Shown in pieces: positions 9,733 to 20,056 of a stretch of 64,000 nucleotides of DNA (the first letter of the stretch is position 1; the number at the start of each line of letters is the position of its first letter). Both the position numbers and the translations under genes were made by a program. This DNA comes from Ferrimonas sp. YFM (lineage in GTDB: Bacteria; Pseudomonadota; Gammaproteobacteria; Enterobacterales; Shewanellaceae). The stretch lies in assembly GCF_030296015.1 (NCBI RefSeq), contig NZ_AP027368.1, positions 124,001-188,000 on the forward strand, written 5' to 3'. The notes beneath the pieces are model-generated. The model had not been told where the DNA came from and did not search any database. It saw only the letters and a list, made by a program, of their open reading frames with translations.

Positions 9733-10452
9733 ATGCGTCCAGACAACCGAGCCCCCAACCAGACTCGCCCCATTACCCTGACCCGTAACTACACCCGTTA
9801 TGCGGAAGGGTCCGTACTGGTGGAGTTCGGCCACACCAAGGTGCTGTGTAATGCCACCGTCGAAGAGGGCGTGCCCCGCTTCCTCAAGGGTAAGGGCCAG
9901 GGCTGGGTCACCGCTGAGTACAGCATGCTGCCTCGCGCCACCCACAGCCGCAGCGGCCGGGAAGCGGCCCGGGGCAAGCAGGGTGGCCGCACCCTGGAGA
10001 TCCAGCGACTGATCGCCCGCTCCCTGCGTGCGGCGGTGGACCTGGAGAAGCTGGGTGAGTACACCATCACCGTGGATTGCGACGTAATCCAGGCCGATGG
10101 CGGCACCCGTACCGCTTCCATCACCGGCGCCTGCGTGGCCCTGGTGGATGCCCTTAACGGCCTGCAGCGCGACAAGAAGCTGACCGTGGACCCGCTGAAG
10201 TTCATGGTGGCCGCAGTGTCCGTGGGCGTGGTGGACGGTCAGGCGGTGTGCGATCTGGAGTACGTGGAAGACTCCGCCGCCGAAACCGACATGAACGTGG
10301 TGATGGCAGAGGATGGCCGCATGATCGAGGTGCAGGGCACCGCCGAGGGCGAACCCTTCACCCACGAGGAGTTGTTGGAGATGCTGGCCCTGGCCAAGTC
10401 GGGGATTCACGACATCGTCGAAGCCCAGAAATCGGCGTTGGCCGAAGGATAA
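9733..10452 (+). CDS. rph: Ribonuclease PH
   Basis: 239 residues from the ATG that gives the conserved N-terminus [10 protein letters not shown]; an upstream in-frame start would add 11 unsupported residues. RNase PH is a phosphorolytic 3'-5' exoribonuclease that trims tRNA precursors, acting as a hexamer. Family motifs are intact, including the phosphate-binding [11 protein letters not shown] and the DVIQADGG segment. As in E. coli it lies directly upstream of pyrE with an attenuator hairpin between, so its translation probably also regulates pyrE. Confidence 0.96.
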   Translation: MRPDNRAPNQTRPITLTRNYTRYAEGSVLVEFGHTKVLCNATVEEGVPRFLKGKGQGWVTAEYSMLPRATHSRSGREAARGKQGGRTLEIQRLIARSLRAAVDLEKLGEYTITVDCDVIQADGGTRTASITGACVALVDALNGLQRDKKLTVDPLKFMVAAVSVGVVDGQAVCDLEYVEDSAAETDMNVVMAEDGRMIEVQGTAEGEPFTHEELLEMLALAKSGIHDIVEAQKSALAEG

Positions 10453-10463
10453 CTGTTTTATTG

Positions 10464-10489
10464 AAGGCGACTGAGAGGTCGCCTTTTTT
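10464..10489 (+). terminator. rph-pyrE intercistronic terminator/attenuator
   Basis: AAGGCGAC (10464-10471) pairs with GTCGCCTT (10478-10485) and runs into a T-tract; a short TTTT stretch lies just before. Position and design match the UTP-sensitive pyrE attenuator known from E. coli, where close ribosome coupling at the end of rph prevents the hairpin. Confidence 0.8.
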
Positions 10490-10522
10490 GTACCCACACA
10501 ACGAGAATAAGGTCGGAATAGA

Positions 10523-11164
10523 GTGAAAGCTTATCAACGAGAATTTATCGAGTTTGCCCTGGAACGTAACGTGCTGCGTTTTGGCGAGTTTACTTTGAAA
10601 TCTGGCCGCAAGAGCCCCTACTTCTTCAACGCGGGCCTGTTCAATACCGGTGGCGATCTGGCGCGCCTGGGCCGCTTCTACGCGGCGGCGCTGGCGGACT
10701 CCGGCATCGAGTATGACCTGCTGTTCGGCCCCGCCTACAAGGGGATCCCCATCGCCACCACCACCGCGGTGGCCCTGGCGGATCACCACGGTACCGACAA
10801 ACCCTATTGCTTCAACCGCAAGGAGAAGAAGGACCACGGCGAAGGTGGCAACCTGGTGGGCGCCGAGCTGGCCGGTCGGGTGATGCTGGTGGACGACGTG
10901 ATCACCGCCGGCACCGCCATCCGCGAGTCCATGGAGATCATCCAGGCCAATGACGCCTCTCTGGCCGGGGTGCTGATCGCCCTGGACCGCCAGGAGAAGG
11001 GCAAGGGTGAGCTGTCGGCCATCCAGGAGGTGGAGCGGGATTACGGCTGCTCCATCATCGCCATCGTCACCCTGGGGGATCTCATCGCCTATCTGCAGGA
11101 GCAGCCGGGCCGTGAGCAGGAGCTGGAACAGGTGAGCGCCTACCGCGCCCAGTACGGCATCTGA
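10523..11164 (+). CDS. pyrE: Orotate phosphoribosyltransferase
   Basis: 213 residues with a GTG start, the same length class as E. coli PyrE. It converts orotate and PRPP to orotidine 5'-phosphate in de novo pyrimidine synthesis. The PRPP-binding motif [12 protein letters not shown] is present, as is the N-terminal substrate loop [13 protein letters not shown]. It lies 70 bp downstream of rph with the attenuator in between, so expression should fall when UTP is plentiful. A bidirectional terminator separates it from slmA. Confidence 0.96.
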   Translation: MKAYQREFIEFALERNVLRFGEFTLKSGRKSPYFFNAGLFNTGGDLARLGRFYAAALADSGIEYDLLFGPAYKGIPIATTTAVALADHHGTDKPYCFNRKEKKDHGEGGNLVGAELAGRVMLVDDVITAGTAIRESMEIIQANDASLAGVLIALDRQEKGKGELSAIQEVERDYGCSIIAIVTLGDLIAYLQEQPGREQELEQVSAYRAQYGI

Positions 11165-11191
11165 TTTCCAGGCTTTCCTGGATTTCAAAGA

Positions 11192-11217
11192 AAAACGGCG
11201 CCAGATGGCGCCGTTTT
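11192..11217. terminator. Bidirectional terminator between pyrE and slmA
   Basis: An 11-bp perfect stem (11192-11202 with 11207-11217) with an AGAT loop has A/T flanks giving a T-run on both strands, between two convergent genes. Confidence 0.85.
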
Positions 11218-11236
11218 CGTCTCATTTCGCAGCCGT

Positions 11237-11830
11237 TTAGCTTTGCAGAAGCTGGCGCTGGATGAAGGCCCACTGTTCGCTGAAGCGCTCGGTGGGCAGC
11301 ACCTTGAACTCGCTGCGCACGTACTGGGCGATGCGACCCTCGGCGTAGGAGAGCAGCAGGTTGGCCAGCATCCCCTCCTCCAGGTAGAAGCCGGAGCCTT
11401 CCCGAATCGCTTTCTCTCTCAGGGCCTGCTTGAGGTTGGTCTCGATGCGGGCGAACAGCTTGTTCATCCGCTCACGCAGGCGCTGCTGTTCCCCGGTGAG
11501 GGCGTCGCCGGTCAGCAGTCGGGTGATCCCCGGGTTGCGCTCGGCGAAGGTCAGCAGCAGCTGCAGGATCAGCTGGCAGCGCACCATGGTGTCCTCCTCC
11601 TCCTCCATGATCAGATTGATCCTGGAGAGCAGGGCGTCTTCGATGAACTCGATGAGCCCCTCGAACATCCGCGCCTTGGAGGGGAAGTGACGATACAGGG
11701 CGGCTTCGGACACGCCCACTTCGGCGGCCAGCTTGGAGATGGTGATCCGCTCTCCGGGGGAGGTCTCCAGCATCTTGGCCAGGGACTGCAGGATCTGCTC
11801 GCGACGGTTGCTTTTGTTATTACTGCTCAT
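11237..11830 (-). CDS. slmA: Nucleoid occlusion factor SlmA
   Basis: 197 residues from the ATG giving [13 protein letters not shown], almost the length of E. coli SlmA; a longer frame to 11959 runs into dut and is rejected. The N-terminal TetR-type helix-turn-helix spans about residues 10-55 ([20 protein letters not shown]). SlmA binds specific chromosomal sites and antagonises FtsZ assembly over the nucleoid. It is the last gene of the coaBC-dut-slmA run, as in E. coli. Confidence 0.94.
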   Translation of the reverse strand: MSSNNKSNRREQILQSLAKMLETSPGERITISKLAAEVGVSEAALYRHFPSKARMFEGLIEFIEDALLSRINLIMEEEEDTMVRCQLILQLLLTFAERNPGITRLLTGDALTGEQQRLRERMNKLFARIETNLKQALREKAIREGSGFYLEEGMLANLLLSYAEGRIAQYVRSEFKVLPTERFSEQWAFIQRQLLQS

Positions 11831-11846
11831 GGTCGTGACTCCGGAG

Positions 11847-12305
11847 TTACTTGGTACCGGAGTGGCCGAAACCGCCTTCGCCGCGCTCGCTGGCGTCGAA
11901 GGACTCGACCTGGGTAAAGGCGGCCTGGACCACGGGCAGGAACACCAGCTGAGCCACACGCTCGCCGGGCTCGATGGTGACGGTCTGGCTGCTGCGGTTC
12001 CACAGGGAGCACATCAACGGTCCCTGATAGTCGGAGTCGATGAGACCGACCAGGTTGCCCAGGACGATGCCCTTCTTATGGCCCATGCCGGAGCGGGGCA
12101 GGATGGTGGCGGCCAGGCTGGCGTCGCCGATGTGGATCGCCATGCCGGTGGGCACCAGCTGGCTCTGACCGGGCTCCAGCACCAGAGGTTCGTCCACCAT
12201 GGCGCGCAGATCCATGCCAGCAGAGCCTGGGGTGGCGTACTCGGGCAGGGGCCACTCGCTGCCCAGGCGGGCGTCCAGAATTTTAAGCTCGATGGGTGTT
12301 TTCAT
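11847..12305 (-). CDS. dut: dUTP diphosphatase
   Basis: 152 residues, standard for the trimeric dUTPase. It hydrolyses dUTP to dUMP and pyrophosphate, keeping uracil out of DNA and supplying dTMP synthesis. The conserved motifs appear in order: [28 protein letters not shown] and the C-terminal P-loop-like [11 protein letters not shown]. It lies 9 bp downstream of coaBC and 16 bp upstream of slmA, so the three are probably cotranscribed. Confidence 0.96.
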   Translation of the reverse strand: MKTPIELKILDARLGSEWPLPEYATPGSAGMDLRAMVDEPLVLEPGQSQLVPTGMAIHIGDASLAATILPRSGMGHKKGIVLGNLVGLIDSDYQGPLMCSLWNRSSQTVTIEPGERVAQLVFLPVVQAAFTQVESFDASERGEGGFGHSGTK

Positions 12306-12314
12306 TCTTGTCTC

Positions 12315-13526
12315 TTAGTTCGTCAGTTTCTCTGCGATGGTCAGCAGCAGTGCCTCAGCCTGGGTGGCCTTGTCGCTGTGGCCCAAATCCTTGCTGCCTC
12401 CGGGCCAGTACAGGGTCAGTGCATTGCTGTCCGCATTGAACCCCTGGCCAGGCTTGGAGACGTCATTGGCGGCGATCATGTCCAGCTTCTTGCGGGCCAG
12501 CTTATCCAGGGCGTAGTGCTCCACATCCCGGGTTTCGGCGGCGAAGCCGACAGTGAACGGTCGCTTACTGTGGCCGGCTACTGTAGCAAGGATGTCCGGG
12601 TTACGCACCATCTCAATGGTCAGAGTTTCCTGAGACTTTTTGATCTTGTCCGAGGCGGCACTCACCGGGCGGTAATCGGCCACGGCGGCGCAGCCGATGA
12701 AGATCTCATGACGCTCCACTTCGGCCATCACCGCGTCCAGCATCTGCTGGGCGGAGTCCACGTCGATGCGGGTGACGCCATCCGGGGTGGCCAGGTTGAC
12801 CGGGCCGCTGACCAGGGTCACCTCGGCCCCGAGGCGGGCGGCTTGCTCGGCCAGGGCAAAGCCCATCTTGCCGGAGCTGTGGTTGGAGAGGTAACGCACC
12901 GGGTCCAGGGCTTCCCGGGTGGGACCGGCGGTGAGCAGCAGTTTCTTGCCGGCCAGGGGGCCGGGTGCGGCGTCCGCCTGGGCGGCGGCCAGGGAGAGGG
13001 CGGTGATCTCTTCCGGTTCCGGCATGCGGCCGGGGCCCACTTCGCCGCAGGCCTGATCGCCACTGGCCGGGCCCCAGAGGGTCACGCCACGGCTCTTCAG
13101 GGTGGCGAGGTTGGCCTGGGTGGCCTGGGCCAGGTACATCACCTGATTCATTGCCGGGCAGACCCGGATGGGGGCCTCGGTGGCCAGGCAGACCGCGGTG
13201 ATCAGTTCATCCGCCATGCCGTTGGCCATGCGGGCGATGAAGTTGGCGCTGGCGGGGGCGATGATCACCTCATCGGCCCAGCGGGCCAGCTCGATGTGGC
13301 CCATTCCCAGCTCGGCGGCCGGGTCCAGCAGATCGTGGGCCACGGCGTGGCCAGACACCGCCTGCAGCGACATGGGGGTCACAAACGCCTTGGCGCCGCC
13401 GCTGAGGACAACGCGGACGTCGGCGCCGGTCTCCTTGAGGCGGCGAACCAGGATGGGGGCCTTGTAGGCGGCGATGCCACCGGAGATCCCCAGCACGATA
13501 TTTCGGGTGATTTTGCTCATGGCCAT
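12315..13526 (-). CDS. coaBC: Bifunctional phosphopantothenoylcysteine decarboxylase/synthetase
   Basis: 403 residues. The N-terminal CoaC flavoprotein domain (about 1-190) carries [10 protein letters not shown], the [13 protein letters not shown] substrate motif, PAMNQVM and the active-site loop with [13 protein letters not shown]. The C-terminal CoaB domain (about 190-403) starts near [20 protein letters not shown] and contains the CTP-site lysines (KIKK). It turns 4'-phosphopantothenate and cysteine into 4'-phosphopantetheine in CoA synthesis; coaD, the next enzyme, is also in this window at 16.2 kb. The first Met may be replaced by the one two codons later. Confidence 0.95.
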   Translation of the reverse strand: MAMSKITRNIVLGISGGIAAYKAPILVRRLKETGADVRVVLSGGAKAFVTPMSLQAVSGHAVAHDLLDPAAELGMGHIELARWADEVIIAPASANFIARMANGMADELITAVCLATEAPIRVCPAMNQVMYLAQATQANLATLKSRGVTLWGPASGDQACGEVGPGRMPEPEEITALSLAAAQADAAPGPLAGKKLLLTAGPTREALDPVRYLSNHSSGKMGFALAEQAARLGAEVTLVSGPVNLATPDGVTRIDVDSAQQMLDAVMAEVERHEIFIGCAAVADYRPVSAASDKIKKSQETLTIEMVRNPDILATVAGHSKRPFTVGFAAETRDVEHYALDKLARKKLDMIAANDVSKPGQGFNADSNALTLYWPGGSKDLGHSDKATQAEALLLTIAEKLTN

Positions 13527-13623
13527 TGGTCGTTTTCTGAGAGTGGCGCCTAAGATAACACATGGCGGACCGGGTCGGTGACGACCGGGTCACTAACTGC
13601 AGCAGCATCAGGGAGGGAACCCT

Positions 13624-14298
13624 ATGGCAATTGGAGACTGGCCCGCGTCGGAGCGGCCAAGGGAGCGGTTGATGGATCGCGGGGCCCAGGCCCTCAGCGA
13701 TGCGGAGCTGTTGGCGATCTTTCTGCGCACCGGCCACAGTGGCGTCAGTGCGGTAGAACTGGCCCGACAGGCGTTGGGTCAGGCGGGCAGCCTCAATGCC
13801 CTGCTGGGGATGCCCCCGGACAGCTTCACCGCCATCCACGGCATGGGGCCGGCCAAATACGTGCAGCTGCAGGCGGCCCGGGAGCTGGGGCGGCGCTGCC
13901 TGGGGGAGCGCAGCCAGGCCAGGAGCGCCCTCAACAGCCCTCACGCCGCCCGCGATTATCTGCAGGCGACCCTGGGTCATCGTCACCACGAAGTGTTCGC
14001 CATGCTGCTGCTCGACAGTCAGCACAGAGTAGTGGAACTTACCGAGCTGTTTCGTGGTACCATAGACGCCGCTAACGTGTACCCCCGGGAAGTGGTGAAG
14101 ACGGTGTTGTCTGCCAACGCCGCCGCGGTGATCCTGGCCCATAACCATCCCAGCGGGGTGAGTGAACCCAGCCAGGCCGATCGCGCCATCACCAAACGGA
14201 TACAGAATGCCTTGGCACTGATCGACGTATCGGTGCTTGATCATTTGGTCATCGGCCACGGCGAGTGCTGCTCATTTGCCGAAAGAGGATGGCTATAA
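13624..14298 (+). CDS. radC: RadC-family JAMM-motif protein
   Basis: 224 residues, full length. An N-terminal helix-hairpin-helix-like region (about 1-100, [20 protein letters not shown]) is followed by the JAB/MPN metallo-domain with H173-N-H175-P-S-G and D186 as the likely zinc ligands. The family is widespread and was named for a repair phenotype since attributed elsewhere, so its true role is uncertain. It is divergent from coaBC and lies directly upstream of rpmB, the usual gammaproteobacterial order. Confidence 0.93.
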   Translation: MAIGDWPASERPRERLMDRGAQALSDAELLAIFLRTGHSGVSAVELARQALGQAGSLNALLGMPPDSFTAIHGMGPAKYVQLQAARELGRRCLGERSQARSALNSPHAARDYLQATLGHRHHEVFAMLLLDSQHRVVELTELFRGTIDAANVYPREVVKTVLSANAAAVILAHNHPSGVSEPSQADRAITKRIQNALALIDVSVLDHLVIGHGECCSFAERGWL

Positions 14299-14309
14299 GC
14301 TCAGTTTGC

Positions 14310-14338
14310 TTGATCTTTGCTTCTTTATCTTGTATAAA
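14310..14338 (+). promoter_or_regulatory. Strong promoter of rpmB-rpmG
   Basis: TTGATC (14310-14315) and TATAAA (14333-14338) have an ideal 17-bp spacer, 75 bp before rpmB. Confidence 0.75.
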
Positions 14339-14412
14339 ATGCGCCCTTCGTGTGCCTCGGGCGACGGCCATACGAGGTACAATGATGCTCGAGCAATATT
14401 TTGGAGACTGAA

Positions 14413-14649
14413 ATGTCTAAAGTATGTCAAGTTACCGGCAAGCGTCCGGTAACCGGGAACAACGTTTCCCACGCTAAAAACCACACTAAGCGTCGTTTTC
14501 TGCCCAACCTGCAAACCCACCGTTTCTGGGTTGAAGGCGAGAAGCGCTTCGTGAAGCTGCGCGTATCCACCAAAGGTATGCGTATCATTGATAAGAAGGG
14601 TATCGATGTAGTTCTGGCTGAACTGCGTGCCCGCGGTGAGAAGGTTTAA
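14413..14649 (+). CDS. rpmB: Ribosomal protein bL28
   Basis: 78 residues starting [12 protein letters not shown], identical in length to E. coli L28. The conserved [15 protein letters not shown] stretch and a basic composition confirm it. It is a component of the 50S subunit, assembled late. It has its own strong promoter and is followed 11 bp later by rpmG. Confidence 0.97.
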   Translation: MSKVCQVTGKRPVTGNNVSHAKNHTKRRFLPNLQTHRFWVEGEKRFVKLRVSTKGMRIIDKKGIDVVLAELRARGEKV

Positions 14650-14660
14650 GGAGATAAATC

Positions 14661-14831
14661 ATGGCAGCTAAAGGTGGTCGTGAGAAGATCCGTCTGGTAT
14701 CCACTGCTGGTACTGGTCACTTCTATACTACTGACAAGAACAAGCGCAACATGCCTGAAAAGTTCGAAATCAAAAAGTTCGATCCTAAGGCTCGTAAGCA
14801 CGTTCTGTACAAGGAAGCCAAGATCAAGTAA
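14661..14831 (+). CDS. rpmG: Ribosomal protein bL33
   Basis: 56 residues starting [19 protein letters not shown] and ending YKEAKIK, colinear with E. coli L33. The zinc-ribbon cysteines of C+ paralogues are absent, so this is the zinc-independent (C-) form. An AAGGAG ribosome site overlaps the end of rpmB, and a strong terminator follows. Confidence 0.97.
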   Translation: MAAKGGREKIRLVSTAGTGHFYTTDKNKRNMPEKFEIKKFDPKARKHVLYKEAKIK

Positions 14832-14848
14832 TTGATCGGCACCTTGAG

Positions 14849-14875
14849 AAAACCCGGCATCTGCCGGGTTTTTTT
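14849..14875 (+). terminator. Terminator of rpmB-rpmG
   Basis: An 11-bp stem (14849-14859 with 14862-14872) with a GC core and a seven-T tail. Confidence 0.9.
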
Positions 14876-14929
14876 ATGCCCGCCAAAAACCTACAATCGA
14901 ACTCAATACTGGCTACCCTGAGGCCCGCC

Positions 14930-15382
14930 ATGGCCAAACGTCGCACTTGGAACAACGCGCTGATCATCGCCCTCTCCCTGTTTGGCATGCTGTTGCTCTA
15001 TGTCACCAACCTGGTGAGCCCCAAATCCAGCAGCTATCCGCTGTTGCCCGAGGGCAGCAGCATCGAGGCCCTGGTGTTTCAGGAGCTGGTGGTGCGCCGT
15101 GATGGCGATGGCTGGCTGTCGGCTCCGGTGCTTGAGGCGGAGCGCCTCAATGGGCTGATGGCCCTGTGGAGCGACGCCCGACTGCTGCCCATCAATGCCC
15201 CGGATCCTCTGCCCAGGGGGCCGGTCCAGGTGGATCTTTATCTGGACAATGGCAAGTCGCCGGTGACGGTGCTGCTCTATCCGGAGCTGGGGTACCTGAA
15301 ACTGCTGGGGCAGGAGCAGTGGTGGAAGCTGCTGTCGGCCCAGGGAGAGGCGCTGCTGAATCAGGAGGAGAAGGATGCCTGA
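14930..15382 (+). CDS. Small membrane-anchored protein upstream of mutM
   Basis: 150 residues from the ATG giving MAKRRTWNN, preceded by GAGG. One N-terminal membrane segment (about residues 9-29, [20 protein letters not shown]) is followed by a soluble domain probably facing the periplasm. No catalytic motif is recognised and the function is unknown. It overlaps the mutM start by 8 bp, so the two are translationally linked; any functional link to base-excision repair would be speculation. Confidence 0.7.
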   Translation: MAKRRTWNNALIIALSLFGMLLLYVTNLVSPKSSSYPLLPEGSSIEALVFQELVVRRDGDGWLSAPVLEAERLNGLMALWSDARLLPINAPDPLPRGPVQVDLYLDNGKSPVTVLLYPELGYLKLLGQEQWWKLLSAQGEALLNQEEKDA

Positions 15383-16187
15383 ACTGCCGGAGGTTGAGGT
15401 TACCCGTCAGGGGGTGACACCCCATCTGATGGGACGCACCGTGGCCAGGGTGGTGGTGCGTCAGCCCAAGCTGCGCTGGCCAGTGCCACCGGAGATTTTG
15501 CAGCTGGAGGGGCAGGTGATCACCGCCGTCAGCCGCCGGGCCAAGTATCTGCTGGTGGAGAGTGAGGCCGGGGTGCTGATCCTGCACCTGGGGATGTCTG
15601 GCAGCCTGCGGGTGTTGTCGCCGGCGCCGCCGCCGGAGAAACACGATCACCTGGACATCGAGCTGGACAGTGGTGCGGTGCTGCGACTGAACGATCCCAG
15701 GCGCTTTGGCGCCGCCTTGTGGTGGACCCTGCCCTTGGACGCCCACCCACTCATCGCCAAATTGGGCCCTGAGCCACTCTCTGCGGCCTTCAATGCCCAA
15801 CACCTGGCAAACTGCCTTAAGGGGCGCACCAAGGCAGTCAAATTGGCGCTGATGGACAATCACGTGGTGGTGGGCGTCGGCAACATCTACGCCAACGAAG
15901 CGCTGTTCAGTGCCGGCATCGATCCCCGCAAGCCCGGAGGCGAGTTGACGCCGACGGCCATCGAGCGGTTGGTGACCGAGGTGAAGGGGGTATTGAGCCG
16001 GGCGATCACCCAGGGGGGCACCACCTTGAAAGACTTCACCCAGGCCGATGGCAAGCCGGGTTACTTCGCCCAGGAGCTGCTGGTGTACGGCAAAGGGGGC
16101 CAGCCCTGTCCGGTGTGTGCCGATGAGCTGCAGACGGTGAAGCTGGGACAGCGCACCACCACTTACTGCCCCAGCTGTCAGCGCTGA
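15375..16187 (+). CDS. mutM: Formamidopyrimidine-DNA glycosylase
   Basis: 270 residues. The catalytic N-terminus M-P2-E3-L-P-E-V-E is intact (P2 is the nucleophile after Met removal), and the C-terminal zinc finger has C245, C248, C265 and C268. The enzyme excises 8-oxoguanine and formamidopyrimidines and nicks the strand by beta,delta-elimination. The family helix-two-turn-helix region ([12 protein letters not shown]) is present. It follows the small membrane protein and converges on coaD. Confidence 0.96.
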   Translation: MPELPEVEVTRQGVTPHLMGRTVARVVVRQPKLRWPVPPEILQLEGQVITAVSRRAKYLLVESEAGVLILHLGMSGSLRVLSPAPPPEKHDHLDIELDSGAVLRLNDPRRFGAALWWTLPLDAHPLIAKLGPEPLSAAFNAQHLANCLKGRTKAVKLALMDNHVVVGVGNIYANEALFSAGIDPRKPGGELTPTAIERLVTEVKGVLSRAITQGGTTLKDFTQADGKPGYFAQELLVYGKGGQPCPVCADELQTVKLGQRTTTYCPSCQR

Positions 16188-16203
16188 GCGCTGGCACCTT
16201 GAA

Positions 16204-16698
<495 letters not shown>

Positions 16699-16813
16699 TC
16701 AAGTGGAAAGGATTGAATTATTGATGCTAAGTCAATTAGCGCCGGAGATCATCCCGGCACCGGAAAAATCACCCCGGCTCAGGGTGGCGAAGATCACCTT
16801 GGGCACCGTGCCA

Positions 16814-16843
16814 TTGGTGCGGAAAACTTGGGCAGGGTATACT
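16814..16843 (+). promoter_or_regulatory. Promoter of the hldD-waaF operon
   Basis: TTGGTG (16814-16819) and TATACT (16838-16843) with an 18-bp spacer, 79 bp upstream of hldD. Confidence 0.5.
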
Positions 16844-16921
16844 GCCCCCAGTTGAATTTGGCCCCCCGTCGGCATGGCGTCGGCGGCGCGGTGGCCCCGA
16901 ACAGAGGTTTGGACAGAGATC

Positions 16922-17863
16922 ATGATTATTGTGACCGGTGGAGCCGGGTTTATTGGAAGCAACCTGGTGAAGATGCTCAACAACCAGGGACGTACCGACA
17001 TCCTGGTGGTGGATGAGCTGGAAGATGGCACCAAGTTCGTCAACCTGGCGGACTGTGACATCGCCGATTATCTGGAGAAGGATCGCTTCCTGGAGCTGGT
17101 GAAGGCGGGACACGACTTCGGTGAGGTGGAGGCGGTATTCCACGAGGGCGCCTGCTCCTCCACCACAGAGTGGAACGGCCGCTACATGATGGAGAACAAC
17201 TACGAGTACTCCAAGGTGCTGCTGCACTACTGCCTGGACCGTAAGATCCCCTTCCTGTACGCCTCCTCCGCTTCGGTGTACGGCATGGGCCCGGTGTTCA
17301 AGGAGGATCGTACCCACGAGAAGCCTCTGAACGTCTACGGTTTCTCCAAGTTCCAGTTCGACCAGTATGTGCGCCGGTTGCTGCCCACCTTCGAAAGCCA
17401 AGTGGTGGGTTTCCGCTACTTCAACGTCTACGGACCCCGTGAGCAGCACAAGGGCGGCATGGCCAGCGTGGCCTTCCACCTCAACACCCAGATCCACAAG
17501 GGCGAAAATCCCAAACTGTTCGGCGCCTACGACGGCTACGAAGCCGGCGGCCAGACCCGTGACTTCATCTACGTCGGCGACGTGTGCCAGGTGAACCTGT
17601 GGGCCTGGCAGGAGAAGGCCGAGTCCGGCATCTACAACCTGGGCACCGGCGCCGCCGAACCCTTCCAGGCGGTGGCCGACGCGGTGATCGACTTCCACGG
17701 CAAGGGCCAGGTGGAGTACATCGAGTTCCCCGACAAGCTCAAGGGCCGTTACCAGAGCTTCACCGAAGCGGACATGGCCAAGTTGCGTGCCGCCGGTTAC
17801 GACCGCCCCTTCAAGACCGTGGCCCAGGGCGTAGCTGAGTACCTGGCCTGGCTGAACCAGTAG
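16922..17863 (+). CDS. hldD: ADP-L-glycero-D-manno-heptose 6-epimerase
   Basis: 313 residues from the ATG giving [14 protein letters not shown], which places the Rossmann nucleotide motif at the N-terminus as in E. coli HldD; an upstream in-frame extension is not supported. The catalytic pair lies in [11 protein letters not shown] (Y-x3-K). It makes the L,D-heptose donor for the LPS inner core. waaF starts 10 bp downstream, and gmhA and hldE of the same pathway are at 26.4-28.5 kb. Confidence 0.96.
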   Translation: MIIVTGGAGFIGSNLVKMLNNQGRTDILVVDELEDGTKFVNLADCDIADYLEKDRFLELVKAGHDFGEVEAVFHEGACSSTTEWNGRYMMENNYEYSKVLLHYCLDRKIPFLYASSASVYGMGPVFKEDRTHEKPLNVYGFSKFQFDQYVRRLLPTFESQVVGFRYFNVYGPREQHKGGMASVAFHLNTQIHKGENPKLFGAYDGYEAGGQTRDFIYVGDVCQVNLWAWQEKAESGIYNLGTGAAEPFQAVADAVIDFHGKGQVEYIEFPDKLKGRYQSFTEADMAKLRAAGYDRPFKTVAQGVAEYLAWLNQ

Positions 17864-17873
17864 GACGGCGTCG

Positions 17874-18896
17874 ATGAAATATCTGGTAGTGGGGCCCGCC
17901 TGGATCGGTGACATGGTGATGGCCCACAGCCTGCTGCGTCAGTTGCGCAAGCAGGATCCCGAGGCGGTGATCGACGTGCTCGCCCCCACCTTCTCCCTGC
18001 CTGTAGTGCGGCGGATGGCGGAGGTGAACGAGGCGTTGGACCTGGCGTTCAAGCATGGCGAAACCGCCCTGGGCCCCCGGGCGCAGTTGGGCCTCAGCCT
18101 CAAGGGACGCGGCTACGACAAGGCGATCATCCTGCCCCGCTCCTTCAAGACCGCGGTCACCCCCTTCTTCGCCGGCATTCCCGAGCGGGTGGGCTTCAGC
18201 GGCGAGCTGCGCAGCTGGATGCTGACCGACGCCAGGAAGCGTCTGCCCCGGGAGATCGACGGCCGCATCGCCGATCAGACGGTGACCCGCTTTATCTCTC
18301 TGGGCCTGACCGCCGAGCAGGCGCGCCAGCCCATCGAGGTGCTCAACCCGGTTCTGGGCATAGACCAGGCCAATCGGGATCAGGTGGTGGCCAAGCTGGG
18401 TCTGGATCTCAGCCGTCCGGTGGTCTGCCTCTGTCCCGGTGCCGAGTATGGTCCCGCCAAGCAGTGGCCCCTGGAGCGTCATGCCGAGCTGGCTCAGACC
18501 CTGGTGGCCAAGGGTTACCAGGTGTGGGTCATAGGTTCGCCCAAGGAAGCCGCCGCCGGTGACACCATCGCCGCCGGCGACAGCCCCCACATCCTCAATC
18601 TCTGTGGCAAGACCCAGCTGGTGGACGCCATCGACCTGTTCAGCCTGGCCACCGCCGTGGTCAGTCACGATTCGGGCCTGATGCACGTGGCCGCCGCCAC
18701 CGGGGTGAAAACCGTCGGCATCTATGGCTCCTCCAGCGCCGAATTCACCCCGCCCCTGAGTGAGCGGGCGGTGGTGGTGTCGGTGCCCACAGACTGTGCG
18801 CCCTGCTTCAAGCGGGAGTGTCCCTATGGCCACTACAAGTGTCTGACCGGCATCAGTGTCGAGCAGGTGCTTGAGGCGGTGGAGAGCCCAGCATGA
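17874..18896 (+). CDS. waaF: ADP-heptose:LPS heptosyltransferase II
   Basis: 340-residue GT9 (GT-B fold) enzyme starting MKYLVVGPAWIGDMVMAHSL, the WaaF signature. The C-terminal donor-site motif SHDSGLMHVAAATG and the Cys-rich tail around DCAPCFKRECPYGHYKC are also typical. It adds the second L,D-heptose to the inner core at the inner membrane. It is followed with a 4-bp ATGA overlap by a family 2 glycosyltransferase, implying translational coupling. Confidence 0.95.
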   Translation: MKYLVVGPAWIGDMVMAHSLLRQLRKQDPEAVIDVLAPTFSLPVVRRMAEVNEALDLAFKHGETALGPRAQLGLSLKGRGYDKAIILPRSFKTAVTPFFAGIPERVGFSGELRSWMLTDARKRLPREIDGRIADQTVTRFISLGLTAEQARQPIEVLNPVLGIDQANRDQVVAKLGLDLSRPVVCLCPGAEYGPAKQWPLERHAELAQTLVAKGYQVWVIGSPKEAAAGDTIAAGDSPHILNLCGKTQLVDAIDLFSLATAVVSHDSGLMHVAAATGVKTVGIYGSSSAEFTPPLSERAVVVSVPTDCAPCFKRECPYGHYKCLTGISVEQVLEAVESPA

Positions 18897-19657
18897 GCCG
18901 CAGCGTACGCCTGGCCTGTGCCATGATCACCAAGAACGCCGGCCCCCGCTTCGCCCAGGTGCTGGAGAGCGTCAACTGGGTGGATGAGATTGTCATCCTC
19001 GACAGTGGCAGCAGTGACAACACCCTGGAGTTGGCGGAGCAGGCGGGTGCCAAGGTGTTTCACAGCAGTGACTGGCCCGGCTTTGGCCCTCAGCGTCAGC
19101 GGGCCCAGGAGCACGTGACCGCAGACTGGATTCTGTGGCTGGACACCGATGAGGTGGTCACCCCACAGTTGCGCGCCTCCATCGAAGCGGTGCTGGCGGA
19201 CCCGGATCCTCAGCTGGCCTATCGGGTGAACCGGTTGAGTGATTTCTTCGGCCGTTTCATCCGCCGCAGTGGCTGGTACCCGGATGCGGTGGTGCGGCTG
19301 CACGCCCGGGAGAGCTATCGCTACAACGATGCCATGGTCCATGAGGCGGTGGCGGCGCCCAAGGAGAAGGTGCGTGCCCTCAAAGGGGACCTGCTCCACT
19401 ATACGTCGGACGACTTCCAGGGCTACATGGGCAAGTCCCTGAACTACGCCACGGCCTGGGCACAGGCGCGTCATGCCAAGGGCAAGCGCACCAGCGTGGC
19501 GGGGATCATCGGCAGCAGTCTGTGGTGCTTTATCCGTAAGTACCTGCTGCAGCTGGGGTGCCTGGAAGGGCGCCATGGCCTGCTGCTGGCGCTGCAGTCC
19601 AGCCACTATGTGTTCAACAAGTATTTTGCCCTGTGGGTGATGCAGAATCGCCGTTGA
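18893..19657 (+). CDS. Family 2 glycosyltransferase, WaaE-like LPS core glucosyltransferase
   Basis: 254 residues, GT-A fold. The N-terminal ACAMITKNAG, ILDSGSSDNTLELA and the metal-binding DTDE (LWLDTDEVV) motifs are those of the WaaE/KdtX group that adds beta-1,4-glucose to heptose I in Klebsiella, Serratia and relatives. Later motifs (FFGRFIRRSGWYPD, VHEAV) agree. The 4-bp overlap with waaF supports a role in core assembly. The exact sugar and linkage are inferred. A strong terminator follows, closing the hldD-waaF-waaE-like operon. Confidence 0.85.
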   Translation: MSRSVRLACAMITKNAGPRFAQVLESVNWVDEIVILDSGSSDNTLELAEQAGAKVFHSSDWPGFGPQRQRAQEHVTADWILWLDTDEVVTPQLRASIEAVLADPDPQLAYRVNRLSDFFGRFIRRSGWYPDAVVRLHARESYRYNDAMVHEAVAAPKEKVRALKGDLLHYTSDDFQGYMGKSLNYATAWAQARHAKGKRTSVAGIIGSSLWCFIRKYLLQLGCLEGRHGLLLALQSSHYVFNKYFALWVMQNRR

Positions 19658-19670
19658 CGTGCGGACAATA

Positions 19671-19697
19671 AAAAAAGGCGCCTCGGGCGCCTTTTTT
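19671..19697 (+). terminator. Terminator of the hldD-waaF operon
   Basis: AAGGCGCC (19675-19682) pairs with GGCGCCTT (19686-19693), with A-run and T-run flanks. Confidence 0.88.
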
Positions 19698-20056
19698 ATT
19701 TTCTCCGACTTTATTTGCGCAATATTTGTGGGGGAATTACAGCCAACATCACCCTTGTTAATAATTTCCTTTCAACTAAAGGCTGAGCGAAACTTAATTT
19801 GGTCTGGGTAATTCATTGACATTGTTATCAGCAGAATTCCCCTTACAGAGTCATTACACCCCCTTACGTTTCGAAAAGCGCGCCGTGATAATTTCGGCCA
19901 ATCTCCAACTTTTCTGTTTTTTATTCGTTTGTCGTTCGACCACCTGTCGTTGACGTTTTAGCGACAGTGGCCGTGCTGGAATAAGACGCATGCCTGCGGA
20001 GGTGAAACCTCTGCTGCTCCCTGTGGGGCGAACCATCCAGTCCATAGAGTGTTTGT
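19698..20056 (+). other. Long AT-rich leader before the phosphotransferase/nucleotidyltransferase/WavE genes
   Basis: About 360 bp without a gene. A TTGACA box (19816-19821) lacks a good -10 at the right distance. A small hairpin (GAGGT/ACCTC) lies near 19999-20011. No exact ops/JUMPstart element (GGCGGTAG) is present. Base composition is AT-richer than the flanking operon, which may mark a junction of acquired DNA. Confidence 0.45.

Noticed and set aside
11733-13553. A 606-codon plus-strand frame opposite dut and coaBC
   Set aside because: Antisense shadow of dut, coaBC and the slmA start, with no family motif.
16735-16815. Short minus-strand frame upstream of coaD reading like coding sequence (VPKVIFATLSRGDF)
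   Set aside because: Only about 24 codons with no ribosome site; it overlaps the hldD promoter region and cannot be supported.
19900-20056. ops/JUMPstart antitermination element expected before LPS or capsule genes
   Set aside because: The GGCGGTAG core is not found in the leader.
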